Of a stretch of DNA of 64,000 nt, positions 44,281-56,029 are shown piece by piece. Location: assembly GCA_024195265.1 (NCBI GenBank), contig JAJLRJ010000010.1, positions 4,126,135 to 4,190,134 on the forward strand. The letters run 5' to 3'. Source of the stretch: Dendrophyllia cribrosa (taxonomy: Eukaryota; Cnidaria; Anthozoa; Scleractinia; Dendrophylliidae). Both the position numbers and the translations under genes were made by a program. The notes under the pieces were generated by a model. That model worked only from the letters and a program-made list of their open reading frames with translations, made no database searches and was not told the origin of the DNA. How positions within the stretch are numbered: position 1 is the stretch's first letter; each line of letters opens with the position of its first letter.

Positions 44281-45307
44281 TATTATCGGTCCGTATAGTT
44301 GACGTTACAACAGACCGTAGTTTCGTAGCATAACATATTTGCTTTAGTTGTATCTATAAGTTTATACAGTAGATTATATCTGGCATAATTTCGGGATGTA
44401 GGTTTAAACGTGCAATTGGACGTTGGGTTGTACTCCTCTACGTTTAATAACTAGCAGTAATCACAGATTATGGAGACGCGTTCGAAGGTATTTCCGGCGG
44501 AAATGAGCCCCTGAAAAAAACCAATAGGGGCGGCCATTTGGAAGACCGTCTACCAAAAAATCTCAAATTTTACTGCACATAAACCACAGGACAACCAACA
44601 CGAAATTAGGATTGCGTTCTTCGAACGCGATTAGTATTTTCGTTTTGAGATGTTAGCAGAGTGCAAGGATATAATAGCAACGGAGAGGTACAGTCCACGT
44701 TCATACCATGATACAAGGTGTAAAGACACTTAGGCACAGAAGTGGGATAATTTTATAAAGATGTCCTGTAGAGGTGGTCCGTTGTAACGTTAATGACTTC
44801 TGTAACAATGCAAGGAGCACTTGGACAAACAGTAGCAAAGTGTAGCTGGATCTTTGTGCAGATCAGGATCAGCAATGAACTAAATAAAAAAAAACTTTAA
44901 CATGCAAGGCTGATCAGACAGCTGAATTTACACTTGAACCTAAATTCGTAAATTTTTATCGTTTTGTAAATAGAGTAGTTTTATAGAGGGCCACAAGTTT
45001 ATTAGCTTTGCTATTTAGTGCAGCCCTCTTTAAATAAAGACTTTACTTACTTACTTACTAATGGCATATACAGACGCGACGAAATTTAAAGGGGCAGTAT
45101 CACGAGGTTCCACGCGCGGCACTGTTCACTATTCTTGCACCGGAATTTTGGACATATCACTGTTAAAAGTGATTTTTTCTTTCTTCCGGCTATCAAAACG
45201 GATTTTTTGATTCAACAAATACCTCCACTTCTCGACGGCCTTTTTGAATTTGCGGAATCAAACTTAAAAACTGGGCCGACGTTTTCAAGTTTCGACCTCG
45301 TGATACT
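44281..45307. other. No gene; retroelement 3' tail ending about 45062
   Basis: GAGGGCCACAAGTTTATTAG, GCAGCCCTCTTTAAATAAAG and a (ACTT)n tail (45045-45062) look like the 3' end of a LINE or SINE on the plus strand. A 'TTTAAAGGGGCAGTATCACGAGG' end at 45087 belongs to the family seen at 15872 and 18266. Confidence 0.5.
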
Positions 45308-45591
45308 AGAGCAGTTTTCAATTGACTGTCGAAAGTAATTACACAATTGCTTTGGTTTTGCATTGCTACGCTTTGTGATTGGCTAAAAAATCTCACGCCA
45401 CTTTCTCGACCAATCAGAAGTAAAACCAAAACCAATCGTGACTTGCTCGCACGCGTTTTCCCGCGCTTGGCGCCCGCGACATGTAATTGCTTCGAGCTCT
45501 GATTGGTTCATTGGATTGTTTACGACTGCTGTGATTGGTCAGAGTAATTACTTTGGTTTTGGTTTTACGATACTCAATTGAAAACTGCTCT
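45308..45591 (+). mobile_element. CCAAT-rich MITE, complete reference copy
   Basis: Terminal repeats AGAGCAGTTTTCAATTGA and TCAATTGAAAACTGCTCT are flanked by TA. The interior has five CCAAT/ATTGG boxes: TGTGATTGGCTA, CGACCAATCAGA, AACCAATCGTG, TCTGATTGGTTC and TGTGATTGGTCA. It also has CCGCGCTTGGCGC. TA duplication suggests Tc1/mariner-type mobilisation. The minus-strand frames 45193-45435 and 45414-45629 are by-products. Confidence 0.9.
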
Positions 45592-46415
45592 ATCCCTTTA
45601 ATCTTCCATATATTTATTGTTATAATCATTATCAGTCGTTTCTAGTTTTCAACCGTTACTTGTTTATTACCCTATCATGTGTCAGCATTTTATCTTAGCC
45701 CTTTTAAAATATTGTAACCGTTTGTTTCCATCTTCGCTTAGCTTTCTTTGCCCCTGATGAAGGTTAGTTTTGTCTACAACAACAGCGTTTATTCGTACTG
45801 TAAAATTACAAAGATGTATACATAATATATAAATTAAAAATAGATACAGTAGCTAGTTACCCAAAATAACTAAAAAGCTAAACTAGTTGGGTAACCATCA
45901 TTTATTAATTAAAAGTAATATACATGCATTCGGGAGGGATCAGGTTTCCTCCTAAAAAAGGGGTTTCGCAGCAGCCAGTACCCTATTTACCAGTGAAAAG
46001 TTGTGTTTTATTGACTAATGGAGGGAATAGGGTAAACGTCAACGATGCTATGCACTATGGTCCGTTTTAATTAAAATTAGAAACAGCGGTTATAAACATG
46101 GTAATCCAACGCATTTTTATAATAAACTTGACGTTTCGTATGCTAAGCAACATACATTTTCAAAAGTAACCGTTACAGTGTTTGAAAACTGTTTATATAC
46201 AGGGGCACCCAACGAATCTGTTCCTCACTTTATCTGTTCCCCAGCGGAATTCTTGCTGGCTGGCAAAATATTCTGTGTATATATATTTTTTAATTACCAT
46301 TTTTGCGCTGGCTGACTTGAGAAAGGAGTCGCAGGAACGAACCGTGCAGGCTAACTTGAACAGATCGAAAAGAGACTGGATCGAAGAAAATGTGAGAGGA
46401 GAGAGACTGCGACGA

Positions 46416-46551
46416 ATGGCTTTCAACCAGTTTAACCGGTTTCAACGATTCAACGGGTTTCGGCGCTTTATTTTGTTCGTTTTTATGTGGTCATTGCCCG
46501 GGATTAAATTCAATGGAGCGTACTTCCCGCTGGAATATGTGAAACAAAAGG
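46416..46551 (+). CDS. Possible orphan first exon (hydrophobic leader)
   Basis: ATG opens a peptide with FNQFNRFQRFNGFRRF followed by hydrophobic ILFVFMWSLPGI and ends PLEYVKQK before GTAAGA, a fair donor. The upstream frame (46182-46415) is also open and contains a ~24-bp match to the inverted 69-bp satellite. I found no downstream exon for it. It could be a real secreted-protein first exon or a chance frame. Confidence 0.2.
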
Positions 46552-46599
46552 TAAGATTGAGCTTGGATATTACTTTCGAATGCTTGCTTTATCTGTAAT

Positions 46600-48159
46600 G
46601 AACATTTTTTAATAATAGCAGTATTTGATCGCATAAGAGTTGAAAAAACATGAGAAAGTATTTGTTTCGCTAACTCTTGGCGACTTTCTTTCTCTTTTGC
46701 CCCGGACTTTAGCTGGGACTTAACTGTAATAACATTCACCACTTGTCAGTTGTTTATTCTGGTTGCTTAACCCATTGATGACCGGGCAATTTTTCAATTT
46801 TAGGAATTCTGAAAAACAGTAAGCTTATTACGCGACCGGGCGACGCGAGTGAAGTTAGAACTACTAAAATCCAGGTCTTGTTTTGTTTACATAAATCGCT
46901 TTTCAACCTATTTAATGAATGAACAAAGACAAAAAAGTGGACAACAAAATCTTCCTTTGAAAAAATGTATTCAAATATCCGTTAGTTTATGTTTAAAAGC
47001 AAAACGCGTTCCATTAATTGGCGCATCGAGGAGCTGCCTGGAGCTGTCCCCTTGCAAGCAGAATTCAACGACTGAGCACATGGCGAAATTCAAAATGTCA
47101 ACCCGACTGAATTTGAACACGTTTTATAAACATTTCTCCAAAAAGTCAATCACAAATTGATATCAATATAAATTCCCATAATTCTGACCAGAATTAAAGT
47201 AATTTATTTTGTCTGTGAATGCAAAGCTAAAATTTATGCAAATTGCGAGTGAAATGTAATTTGAGAACATACGTTGTACATTTCAGACCGACTTTTTATC
47301 TCCTGTAAGTTAATGTTTAACTTACAGGAGTTTATGTGGGCTAACATGCATTCTTTATGCATTTTTGTTAGCCAAAAAATGCGTTAGATACTATTAATAG
47401 ACTTTTTAGTGAATTTGTGGGGACATTCCTAGTGCATATTTGTTAGCAAGATGTTATCAATAACAACACAAGAGTCGAGTGGCATATTTTTGAAAGCGGT
47501 TTAGCGAGCGCATGTTTGTGGCCTGACAAAGCGATATATTCATACGTTGATGATTTAGTTAACTAAGATTTTTGTTAGATACTATTAATAGACTTTTTAG
47601 TGAATCTGTGGGGACATTCTTGTTGCATTTTTATTGCATAATGTTTTAGCAAAATTTCTCGCATTTTTGTTAGATGCTATCATCATATGCCAGAACACAC
47701 GAGTCGAAGCATATGTTTTTAAAGCTGTTTAGCGAGCGCACGTTTGTGGCCTGACAAAATATTTTTTCAGTTTGGTAACATTCCTACTGTTTAATATCTC
47801 TTTTTCATAGCGATGATTTTTAAGGCGTACGATTATGAATTCTATGTTTTTTTGGGAACATGTTGCAGCATATATTTCATTGTATCGAGCGTCAAAAAGT
47901 GTAACGTAATGTAATCTTATCTCACCTAATGTAGACTGTGGTCAGATATTTGGCACGCTAGATCAAGCGCGCTTGGCTAATACCCTTTACGATTTGTCCA
48001 GTCTGGTTTGTCAAACTGGTTGCTTCAGGACATTTGGTATTATTTTTGTTATACCACTACGTTTTAAGAAAGGGAAAAGAGAGTTTGAGGTAAGCTGACA
48101 TTGCTCACTGAGAATGGTTGTATGCGATCGTATGCTGTACGTTTACAATGAAGTTTTGT
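46600..48159. other. No gene seen; old repeats
   Basis: Two imperfect ~180-bp copies (about 47390-47560 and 47575-47760) share AGATACTATTAATAGACTTT, GTGGGGACATTC and TTTAGCGAGCGCA-GTTTGTG. 46790-47290 resembles 36880-37130. A short hairpin CCTGTAAGTTAA...TTAACTTACAGG is at 47302-47328. Confidence 0.5.
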
Positions 48160-48497
48160 TGAAATAACGTGTTTGTTAATTTCCATGTTATATCGCCAAA
48201 TGTCACCAAATATACAACTAAATTGGATTAAAAGATTCTCAAGGAGAAAAACAGAAGCAGTAGTTTGGAGAAAAAGTGCGGGATGATTACGTGACATGCG
48301 GTCAAGAAATATTCAAAGTTTCGATTCGATTCTGGTGGAATTTTGTCGTTATTTTGTCTTTTTAAATTCATATTTTTCTGCGTTCATCACTTTTGGCTAT
48401 TTTTCTTCCTATTTTCGGATGATAAAGCAAGCAAAAGCAAGCTCCTGGCCATAATCATGAAAACACGATATTTCTGTCGGGACAGTGTCCCTTTAGT
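48160..48497 (+). repeat. Dispersed ~330-bp repeat, copy B
   Basis: Inverse of 15872-16201, about 70% similar by eye, ending GGGACAGTGTCCCTTTA. The shared order of blocks excludes chance. Confidence 0.7.
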
Positions 48498-49497
48498 TAA
48501 AAATGTCCTCGGTTAATTTACCCCATCTGCAAGTTATATAAGAGACTGACTAAATTAAACAACAATAGGTTTTAACGAACTAGTGCTTTCAATTTCCTTG
48601 TAGGTTGACAAACAAATATAGAACTTTTCAATAAGTGTGCTTGTAAAAGCGATCAGAAACAATTTCACGAACGCTTTTGTAAGATGTGAATAAAAGAATT
48701 TTATTTTATCAAGGGGACTGTTTTAAGCGACAGTATTTTATTTTTAGTGAGTCATCGTACAGTGCACGGTGCCAGGATTAAATGTATTTTGCCGGTTGGC
48801 CTTTGATTTTTGTTAAATTTTTGTTAATTTTTAAGGCTCAAACCTACGCTTGTCAAATAGGCTCAAAATGTCAAACGATACAACAACACTGGCAACAATT
48901 TTATTTCAGTATTCCCATTTCTAAATACATGGTATTACCGAACCAATTACAATAAGTAAGGAAATTAAAATTACTTAAATTACAATAAAGAAATCTGGAA
49001 TAAAAAATTAATTAGTTAAATTAAATTTATTTATTAATTGTAAAACAATCACAAGTACTATTATATTGACTATTTTTTGTTCTTGTTTTCATTGCTTGAG
49101 TGACAAAAGCAGCAGTTAGCCTGCTAATATGCTGATCAGTATCAAAAAAAAAATAAACCTCATGATAATCCAAATCTATTTTGTTTAATAATTTTGTCAA
49201 AAAAGGTATTTCGTAGCTCATCATATAACATACAGTGCATACAGTGAAATAAACTTAAACTGAATTAAGTGTACAGTGGGTGCAAATTCTAACTAAAGGT
49301 GTTCAGGAGTTTTAGGGATTGTAATTCGACCGTTTTCAATTCTTAAGGTATGATTTCCTATCCTGAATTTAGAAGTAATTTTTCTATGTTCAGGATATTT
49401 AAGTTTTTTATTTGCATTAATTAGATTGAGTTGGTTATTTTTTAGACGTGTAAAAAATATTCTGTTTTGCCTTTGACAGGAAAAAAGATGGGATGCT
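48498..49497. other. No feature seen
   Basis: AT-rich; frames are short and unrecognised. Confidence 0.4.
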
Positions 49498-49499
49498 TA

Positions 49500-50079
49500 C
49501 AGTCAAACCGGATGTTCTTTTGCGCGCAACTTTCCAAACTTCCGCCGCAACATTGGTATTTTGATTGACAGTTTGCTTCGAACAAGTTGGAAGTTGTGCG
49601 AGCAAGTTGCAACTTTCGCGAGCAAGTTCCTATTTCAAACTTGCGGTCAGTTGCCGGATTTCTGAATTGAAAGTACTTGGTTTGGTTACCTTGCAGTATT
49701 CCACAAACTCTACGATGTCAGGAGTAGAAACTGTTCATTCCTACCAGCCAGGTTTACCGGGAAAATACGTCTCGTGTTGTCAAAATCTGTTTACAATATT
49801 GGATACAGTTTGCCTTGATAATCCAACAATGCGTGCGATTTGTTCTTGTTTTACACCAGACGACCATTATTTTCTCTCCTTTCTCAACCGAGGTGGTATT
49901 ATTGCGATGTACGTGAGCCACAATTGAAGAAGGACGTGTTTTCACAAAATTCGCAATTTGCAACTGACAACAAGTTGCTCGCGTAACTTCAACTTGCTCG
50001 AAGCAAACTGTCAATCAAAATACCAATGTTGCGGCGGAAGTTTGCAAAGTTGCCCTCAAAAGAACATTCGGTTTGACTG
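49500..50079. mobile_element. 580-bp foldback element with TA target duplication
   Basis: CAGTCAAACCGGATGTTCTT and its inverse end AGAACATTCGGTTTGACTG are flanked by TA. Arms of about 120 bp pair through CTTCCGCCGCAACATTGGTA, TTTTGATTGACAGTTTGCTT and CGAGCAAGTTG. The CAGT plus TA combination is typical of pogo/mariner relatives. The two overlapping frames of 120 and 86 codons are products of the inverted repeat. Confidence 0.85.
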
Positions 50080-50504
50080 TAAGTTTATCGGTCTTCTCAA
50101 TATTGAAGTTTGTACAGAAAGAATCAATCTTACTAAACAAACCTGTTTTTTTTTTCTTGAGCCATATCATTAGAAATGATTAAGCAGAGTTTTGCAATAC
50201 TGTAATCAGGTAGATTTTCCAGGTCAAACAAACCAGTTTCAAACAGTTAGATTTCAGTGAGGTTCGGGGTTTTAGTTCATTTTTGTTTTTACTTTTTTAG
50301 GCCTCATTTTGGTTCATTTTGGTCAGAAGATTCGTGCCCAATTTAGTCTCTGCTTAAAGAGATAATTGTGGTACGGATAGTCCTTAGATTTTTCCTATCG
50401 ATGGTTTTAATATATCTGGTATTTTGTTAACAGTGACATTCAAACAAAAGTTAAGATGAGGGGATGAACACTGAGTAAGTTTACAAGAACTAGATTTCCA
50501 CCTG

Positions 50505-51160
50505 AAACAGATTTTGACGATAAGATTGATGATGATCCCAATAATGAAAACAGAGAACAAAGTTGTAAAGAATTTTACTTGAAAGGAGGAATGAAACTGA
50601 TGCTTATCCCATGTAAAAATAAGATTTCAGCAAGTAAAACCTGTTATATTCGAACGGAAAGAAAGGAGAACTCTTAAGAAAAAGCCATGGGAGATCCTGA
50701 AAATAAGGAACGTGATCAGTTAGATACTGTAGCTCCGTCTGCTCAACATAACGATGAGCAGGATATAAGTGAAGAAACACAATACAGTGAACTGTTTGGT
50801 TGTTTTAACCCATGTTTAGATAACAATCACCAAGGGAGCAATCTTTTAAGTAATGCTGGAATTTTTTCAGTCTACAGCAAATGATAATGAAAAGCTGGTA
50901 ATTAATCGTATGGATGATAACAGTTATAAAGAACTTGTTCATCCTTTGAACAGAGAACAAATGGAGTTTTTTTTACCATATGTTACTCTCTGTTAAAAAC
51001 GACGAGAAGCATTTGACACTTTTTAAGTAGTGGCGCGGGTTTAGGGAAGGCAACAGTAACACAATGTTTGTATGTAGCTCTTGATAATAAACCAGGTGAA
51101 AATCCAGACGAGTTGAAAGTACTGAAATTTGCTCCAGACACAAGACAAGAGGACTGCATA
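50505..51160 (+). pseudogene. Degenerate PIF1-type helicase of a mobile element
   Basis: Frame-broken remnants in order: DDDPNNENREQ, a conserved acidic stretch, SYKELVHPLNREQMEFF, a frameshift, YHMLLSVKNDEKHLTLF, another frameshift, then the Walker A loop SSGAGLGKATVTQ (51032-51055) and NPDELKVLKFAP. This is the N-terminal half of PIF1-like helicases carried by Helitrons and related elements. Multiple stops and frameshifts make it dead; Walker B and the rest are replaced by unrelated sequence. Confidence 0.7.
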
Positions 51161-51360
51161 ACCATTACCAATTGCATACAAACAAAATTGTCAAAAGAGA
51201 AATTGAACTCAAGAAACCACGCACTATAACCTAAATGTCCAATTGCAACATCAAAAACAACATTCGGACATAATATGACAGCATTGCATGATGGGAAAAA
51301 CTTACAGGAGATAGCCCAGAGGGCACTTTGATTCATCTTTGATACTGAGTATGCCCAGGA

Positions 51361-52289
51361 TCCGTATGCCCAGCGCGTTCAATGGATTAAACCGATTATA
51401 AATAACAATCGTTAACAATCAATCAATTGATCGAAAATTTCTGGTTTTAATGGCATCGAATAAAAAATATATCACGCGTATGTAATGTCACACATACGTA
51501 ATACCTTAGTCATGTGAAAACATTTAGCTTGTTTTGTAACTAGTACAGTTACTTGTAAAACTCCCTGAAGTCTGCGATAGTCGGACGTAAAGGTAGGAGA
51601 AATTAAATTAGTTTTACAAACTTAAGTTCATAAAACTGCTGCTTACTAGTTTAGTGTTACAAAATTTATGATTTGAAACAACCCACCCCCACACCACCTC
51701 TAACATGGGACCTGAACTAGAGCTTTTTACAAAATTAATGTTTAAAATGTTATTAAACGCACTGATAAAAATGTGTCCTTATAATTGTTGTTTCTGTTTA
51801 TTTCGGTAGACAGTGCAAAACACAGGGACTGTTTTTCAAAGGTACAGTAACCTGATTATAAAAAATCTATTTGATTGAAATTATATACAGTGGATCGCGT
51901 CTCAGATATCTCCAATGATTTAGTTGTTGTTGTTGTTAATTAATCTTTCAGTGATCTTGGTATAATGGATTGATTTTACCTCTGCTTGTAGTCTTTACTA
52001 GGCTGTGAACAGGCTCTCTAGTGCCTGTGGGGTACAGAAAAGCCCCGTAATATTATATAGTGACTTTTAGAGTAAGGGTTTTAGATTTTGCAATTCAATG
52101 ATTTCATTTGAAAAAGCACAAGTGAAAAATCGCAATAGAGGTGTCCAAATTAAAGTGGTAGAATTTATGTAATGAATTTATGTAATGAACAGTGTTCACT
52201 CAGCGTTTACTAATTCGGTACATTATTGTCACCAGCATACCACAGTAGCCAATCTATGACTGCCCAGTCTCCTTTCTCTTTTTATAGTG
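51361..52289. other. No gene seen
   Basis: AT-rich sequence between the helicase remnant and the satellite; a short (GTT)n run lies near 51922. Confidence 0.4.
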
Positions 52290-53400
52290 TGGTTTACTCA
52301 GGCTTGTGATGATGAAAATTATTTTTTGTTCATGCGACTCCTATCTGTTCTGGCAGGTTGAGTCAGTCTTATGCAATGAGTGTTAACTTTATTGGCTGTT
52401 GGTTCTTACTACTGCTTTCTCTTCCACCAGGTTGAGTCAGGCATGACAAGTATTCATTTGCTAGTTGTTTTTCCTACTCCTTCGTCTTCTGTAGGTTGAG
52501 TCAGGCTTGTGATGACGAGCATTCATTGGCTGTTCGTTCTTGCGACTCCTTTCTCTTCCGCAGGTTGAGTCAGGCTTGTGACGACGAGCATTCATTGGCA
52601 GTTCGTTCTTGCGACTCCTTTCCCTTCTGCAGGTTGAGTCAGGCTTGTGATGACGAGCATTCATTGGCTGTTCGTTCTTGCGACTCCTTTCTCTTCCGTA
52701 GGTTGAGTCAGGCTTGTGACGACGAGCATTCATTGGCTGTTCGTTCTTGCGACTCCTTTCTCTTCCGCAGGTTGAGTCAGGCTTGTGACGACGAGCTTTC
52801 ATTGGCTGTTCGTTCTTGCGACTCCTTTCTCTTCCAGGTTGAGTCAGGCTTGTAACGACGAGCATTCATTGGCTGTTCGTTCTTGCGACTCCTTTCTCTT
52901 CCACAGGTTGAGTCAGGCTTGTGACGACGAGCTTTCATTGGCTGTTCGTTCTTGCGACTCCTTTCTCTTCCACAGGTTGAGTCAGGCTTGTGACGACGAG
53001 CTTTCATTGGCTGTTCGTTCTTGCGACTCCTTTCTCTTCCGAAGGTTGAGTCAGGCTTGTGACGACGAGCATTCATTGGCTGTTCGTTCTTGCGACTCCT
53101 TTCTCTTCCACAGGTTGAGTCAGGCTTGTGACGACGAGCTTTCATTGGCTGTTCGTTCTTGCGACTCCTTTCTCTTCCACAGGTTGAGTCAGGCTTGTGA
53201 CGACGAGCTTTCATTGGCTGTTCGTTCTTGCGACTCCTTTCTCTTCCGAAGGTTGAGTCAGGCTTGTGACGACGAGCATTCATTGGCTGTGCGTTCTTGA
53301 CTCCTTTCTCTTCCGCAGGTTGAGTCAGGCTTGTGATGACAAGCATTCATTGGCTGTTTGTTCTTGCGACACCGTTCTTTCTACAGGTTGAGTTAGGCTC
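52290..53400 (+). repeat. 69-bp satellite, about 16 units
   Basis: GGTTGAGTCAGGCTTGTGAC starts at 52494, 52563, 52632, 52701 and 52770, exactly 69 bp apart, and continues to about 53385 with small indels. Units degenerate at both edges, as in arrays homogenised from the centre. Every central unit has TGAGTCA, TGACGACGAG and CATTGGCTG. Because 69 is 23 codons, long frames of up to 189 codons stay open on both strands; they are not genes. Confidence 0.95.
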
Positions 53401-54182
53401 CTGAACAAGCATTCTTTCTTTGACTGTTCTGTTTGTCATTTTCCACTTCATGAATTTTTTCATTATTTTGTCTACAATGTGGCTTACATGTAATTCACAG
53501 GCAGATGGATTACCTGGCGTTCCGATTGTCCAGATATGGTAAATTGTAAATGGTAAATGGTGTGATGATAAATAGTTATCTTTTATGGATAGAAAGTCAA
53601 ATAACTTCATTCACAATAAAAGAAAATATATTTAATTCAGTCCATATGACCATTTTTAATGTACCAATTAAATCACAGTATTAAAAAAAAAACAAGATAA
53701 ATGTCATTTTATTTGCAAATTCAGTCAACTTTCATAATATGTCGTCAGTGGATCTGTTCCTCAAGGGAAAATATATCCTTGCATTTTTATACTGAAAAGC
53801 GTATGTAGACCTTAAATAATATCACACAAGTTTTAAAGTATTTAAAGTATTTGTAATTTAAACATTCTGTGCATTGTGTGTGCGTTGAGATAAATGCAGC
53901 AAGAAACTTCTTCCATGATGAATCTCTAATTGGTCATACAGGAAACATCTTTTTAGGAGGAAATTCCTTTTGGAGCTAATTCAAGATGGCGACAGGTCAA
54001 CAGTCTGAACATTGAAGGTTTGTTTTCAGGGTGACTACTCAACCAAAAAGCATGTTTCGGGATTTCCTTGTTTGGAATCATTCATTTTCAGGGATAACAC
54101 TAGAATTTTTTGCCTGGCATCTGGGATCCCAAAAGACTTTGTTGTTTGGGGTCCTAGGAGTTTTGTAGGGGTCCCATAAAAG

Positions 54183-54372
<190 letters not shown>

Positions 54373-54532
54373 GAAGATAAAAAGCCATGATATTACCCAC
54401 TCTTTTAATGTTTTGTACTTTTAGTTTAGAGTAAGCATTCACCTATTGCGTTTATGTTTGTTTTTTCTGCAGGTTGTGTGTAACAAGATCACCAAAGCAA
54501 GGAGCAAGCATTTTTCTACACTAAAAGCAGAC

Positions 54533-54653
54533 CCTTTTTCTGGTCGGGGATAGTCGAGTGGTCAAAAACATGAGCAAATGCAAAATTTGCCTGCTGAATG
54601 GGTGCATCCTCATATGTTCCTCTCGCTTGACTATTCCAGAGCAGAAAGAGGGA
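54533..54653. mobile_element. Short MITE, copy 1 (pair with 55713-55807)
   Basis: CTTTTTCTGGTCGGGGATAG and its inverse TATTCCAGAGCAGAAAGAG bound the element; AAAAACATGAGCAAATGCAA and GTTCCTCTCGCTTGACTAT are shared with the second copy. Confidence 0.75.
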
Positions 54654-54666
54654 CTGTTGAAAGTCT

Positions 54667-54872
54667 GAGCCGGTTATTTAAACAAAGTTTAGACAGTGTT
54701 AAGCAAAACCGCGGTGTAAACCAATTTCAATCTGGCGAACCCTAATATTTAAAAGTGATTTACTATAAACAGTGTCTAGAAGGTATTTAGCACTGACTAG
54801 AAAAACATTTATTTCCTTGAAATAACCCTGGAGGCCTGTTTAAGTTAGACTTTGTTTAAATAACCGACCCTA
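54667..54872. mobile_element. GGGCCGGTTATTTAAAC-ended MITE, first of a pair
   Basis: GAGCCGGTTATTTAAACAAA and TTTGTTTAAATAACCGACCC are inverted ends. The interior matches the next element in opposite orientation. Confidence 0.8.
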
Positions 54873-54875
54873 AGG

Positions 54876-55112
54876 GCCAGTTATTTAAACAATGTTTAAC
54901 ATAGACCCCGGTTTAAGAAAATTAATGGACCTCCCTATCTGTTTATAAGTTGGTTATTTTAAGGAGATAAATGTTCTTCTAGTCTGTGCTTTATGCCTTC
55001 TTAACATTGTTTACAGTGAATAGCGTTTAAATATAAGGGTTGGACAGATTGAAATTGGTTTAGACCGCAGTTTTGTTAAACACCGTCTAAACTTCGTTTA
55101 AATAACCGGCCC
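54876..55112. mobile_element. GGGCCGGTTATTTAAAC-ended MITE, second of a pair
   Basis: GGGCCAGTTATTTAAACAAT and GTTTAAATAACCGGCCC are inverted ends. Together the two elements form a ~445-bp inverted pair separated by 3 bp. Confidence 0.8.
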
Positions 55113-55395
55113 GTTTTGTTTGTGTAGAATAACAGAATTTGAAAAACATTGTTTGGGATAAAGACCTGTTGCTTCACCTATTGAATTGTTGATTCATCAC
55201 CAAGTCCTTTTGCCAACATGCATGGTTTCTATAAATTTCTTACAGTTCTAGGTGAGGGAATTCATTAAAAGGTCAACGTAATTTCTCTTTGCTGATCACT
55301 TTTGCAATAATTCTCATGACCTTTCCTCTTGATTATGTATGGATTTTGTGATTTTTGGTCACTTTGGGGTTTAAGGGTTCAGTTTCATAGTAACA

Positions 55396-55580
55396 AATCG
55401 AACTCTTTCACTCCCAGAGTTAATTATGGAGACATGAAGTGTAGTTCTAACTTTGAGTCTGTTGTGGATGAAATCCTATGGTGTGACCATTCAAATGAAA
55501 CCTCTTCAGTAGAACTTTTGCATTGAACCATATTGAAATTTGGGAATTTTCTTGAATGTTCTTGGGAGTTAAAGAGTTAG
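55396..55580 (-). mobile_element. 88-bp-unit MITE, single-unit copy
   Basis: One unit (TTTGAGTCTGT, GGTGTGACCATTCAAATGAA) lies between AACTCTTTCACTCCCAGAG and CTTGGGAGTTAAAGAGTTA, which are clear terminal inverted repeats. This copy best shows the element ends. Confidence 0.85.
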
Positions 55581-55712
55581 GCAGTACTAAGAGACACCCG
55601 AACAGGTTTAAGTTAGAGATGGCAGTACATGTACGAAGCAATAAACAACAAAATCAAATAAACACAAGCTGAAGCCTCAAATAGTTTTCCATTGATGTTT
55701 CATTAGTTCTCG

Positions 55713-55807
55713 GTCCCTCTTTCTGATCAGGGATAGTCGAATGGGCAAAAACGTGAGCAGATGCAAAATGTTCCTCTCGCTTGACTATCCCTGAGCAGAA
55801 AGAGGGC
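55713..55807. mobile_element. Short MITE, copy 2
   Basis: CCTCTTTCTGATCAGGGATA and its inverse TATCCCTGAGCAGAAAGAGG are near-perfect ends 55 bp apart. Confidence 0.8.
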
Positions 55808-56029
55808 TAGGTGAGGGGCCCGCCCTCCCGCCAAAAAAAAAACAATTATTTTTATTTTTAATTGAAAAAAAGAATGATGATAAACACAACCGCGGAATAA
55901 GCATAATATCACTCTATAATTCTCCTTTTCTCATTGATTCTTCGGCATCCTCGACATTATTGTACAGTAAAACACTAAGCTATTCCATCTGCAGGAGATG
56001 TTAGACCTCACTGGTATTTTCGATTGGAC

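Noticed and set aside
46182..46598. 138-codon single-exon gene
   Set aside because: No homology, includes a satellite-like segment, and reads past a plausible donor; kept only as a low-confidence first exon.
49565..50014. Two overlapping frames of 120 and 86 codons on opposite strands
   Set aside because: Both lie within the inverted-repeat arms of a foldback element; their similarity is due to the palindrome.
52461..53346. Long repetitive frames (119-189 codons) on both strands
   Set aside because: They follow from a 69-bp unit divisible by three with few stops. Both strands are open equally and there is no splice, start or domain support.
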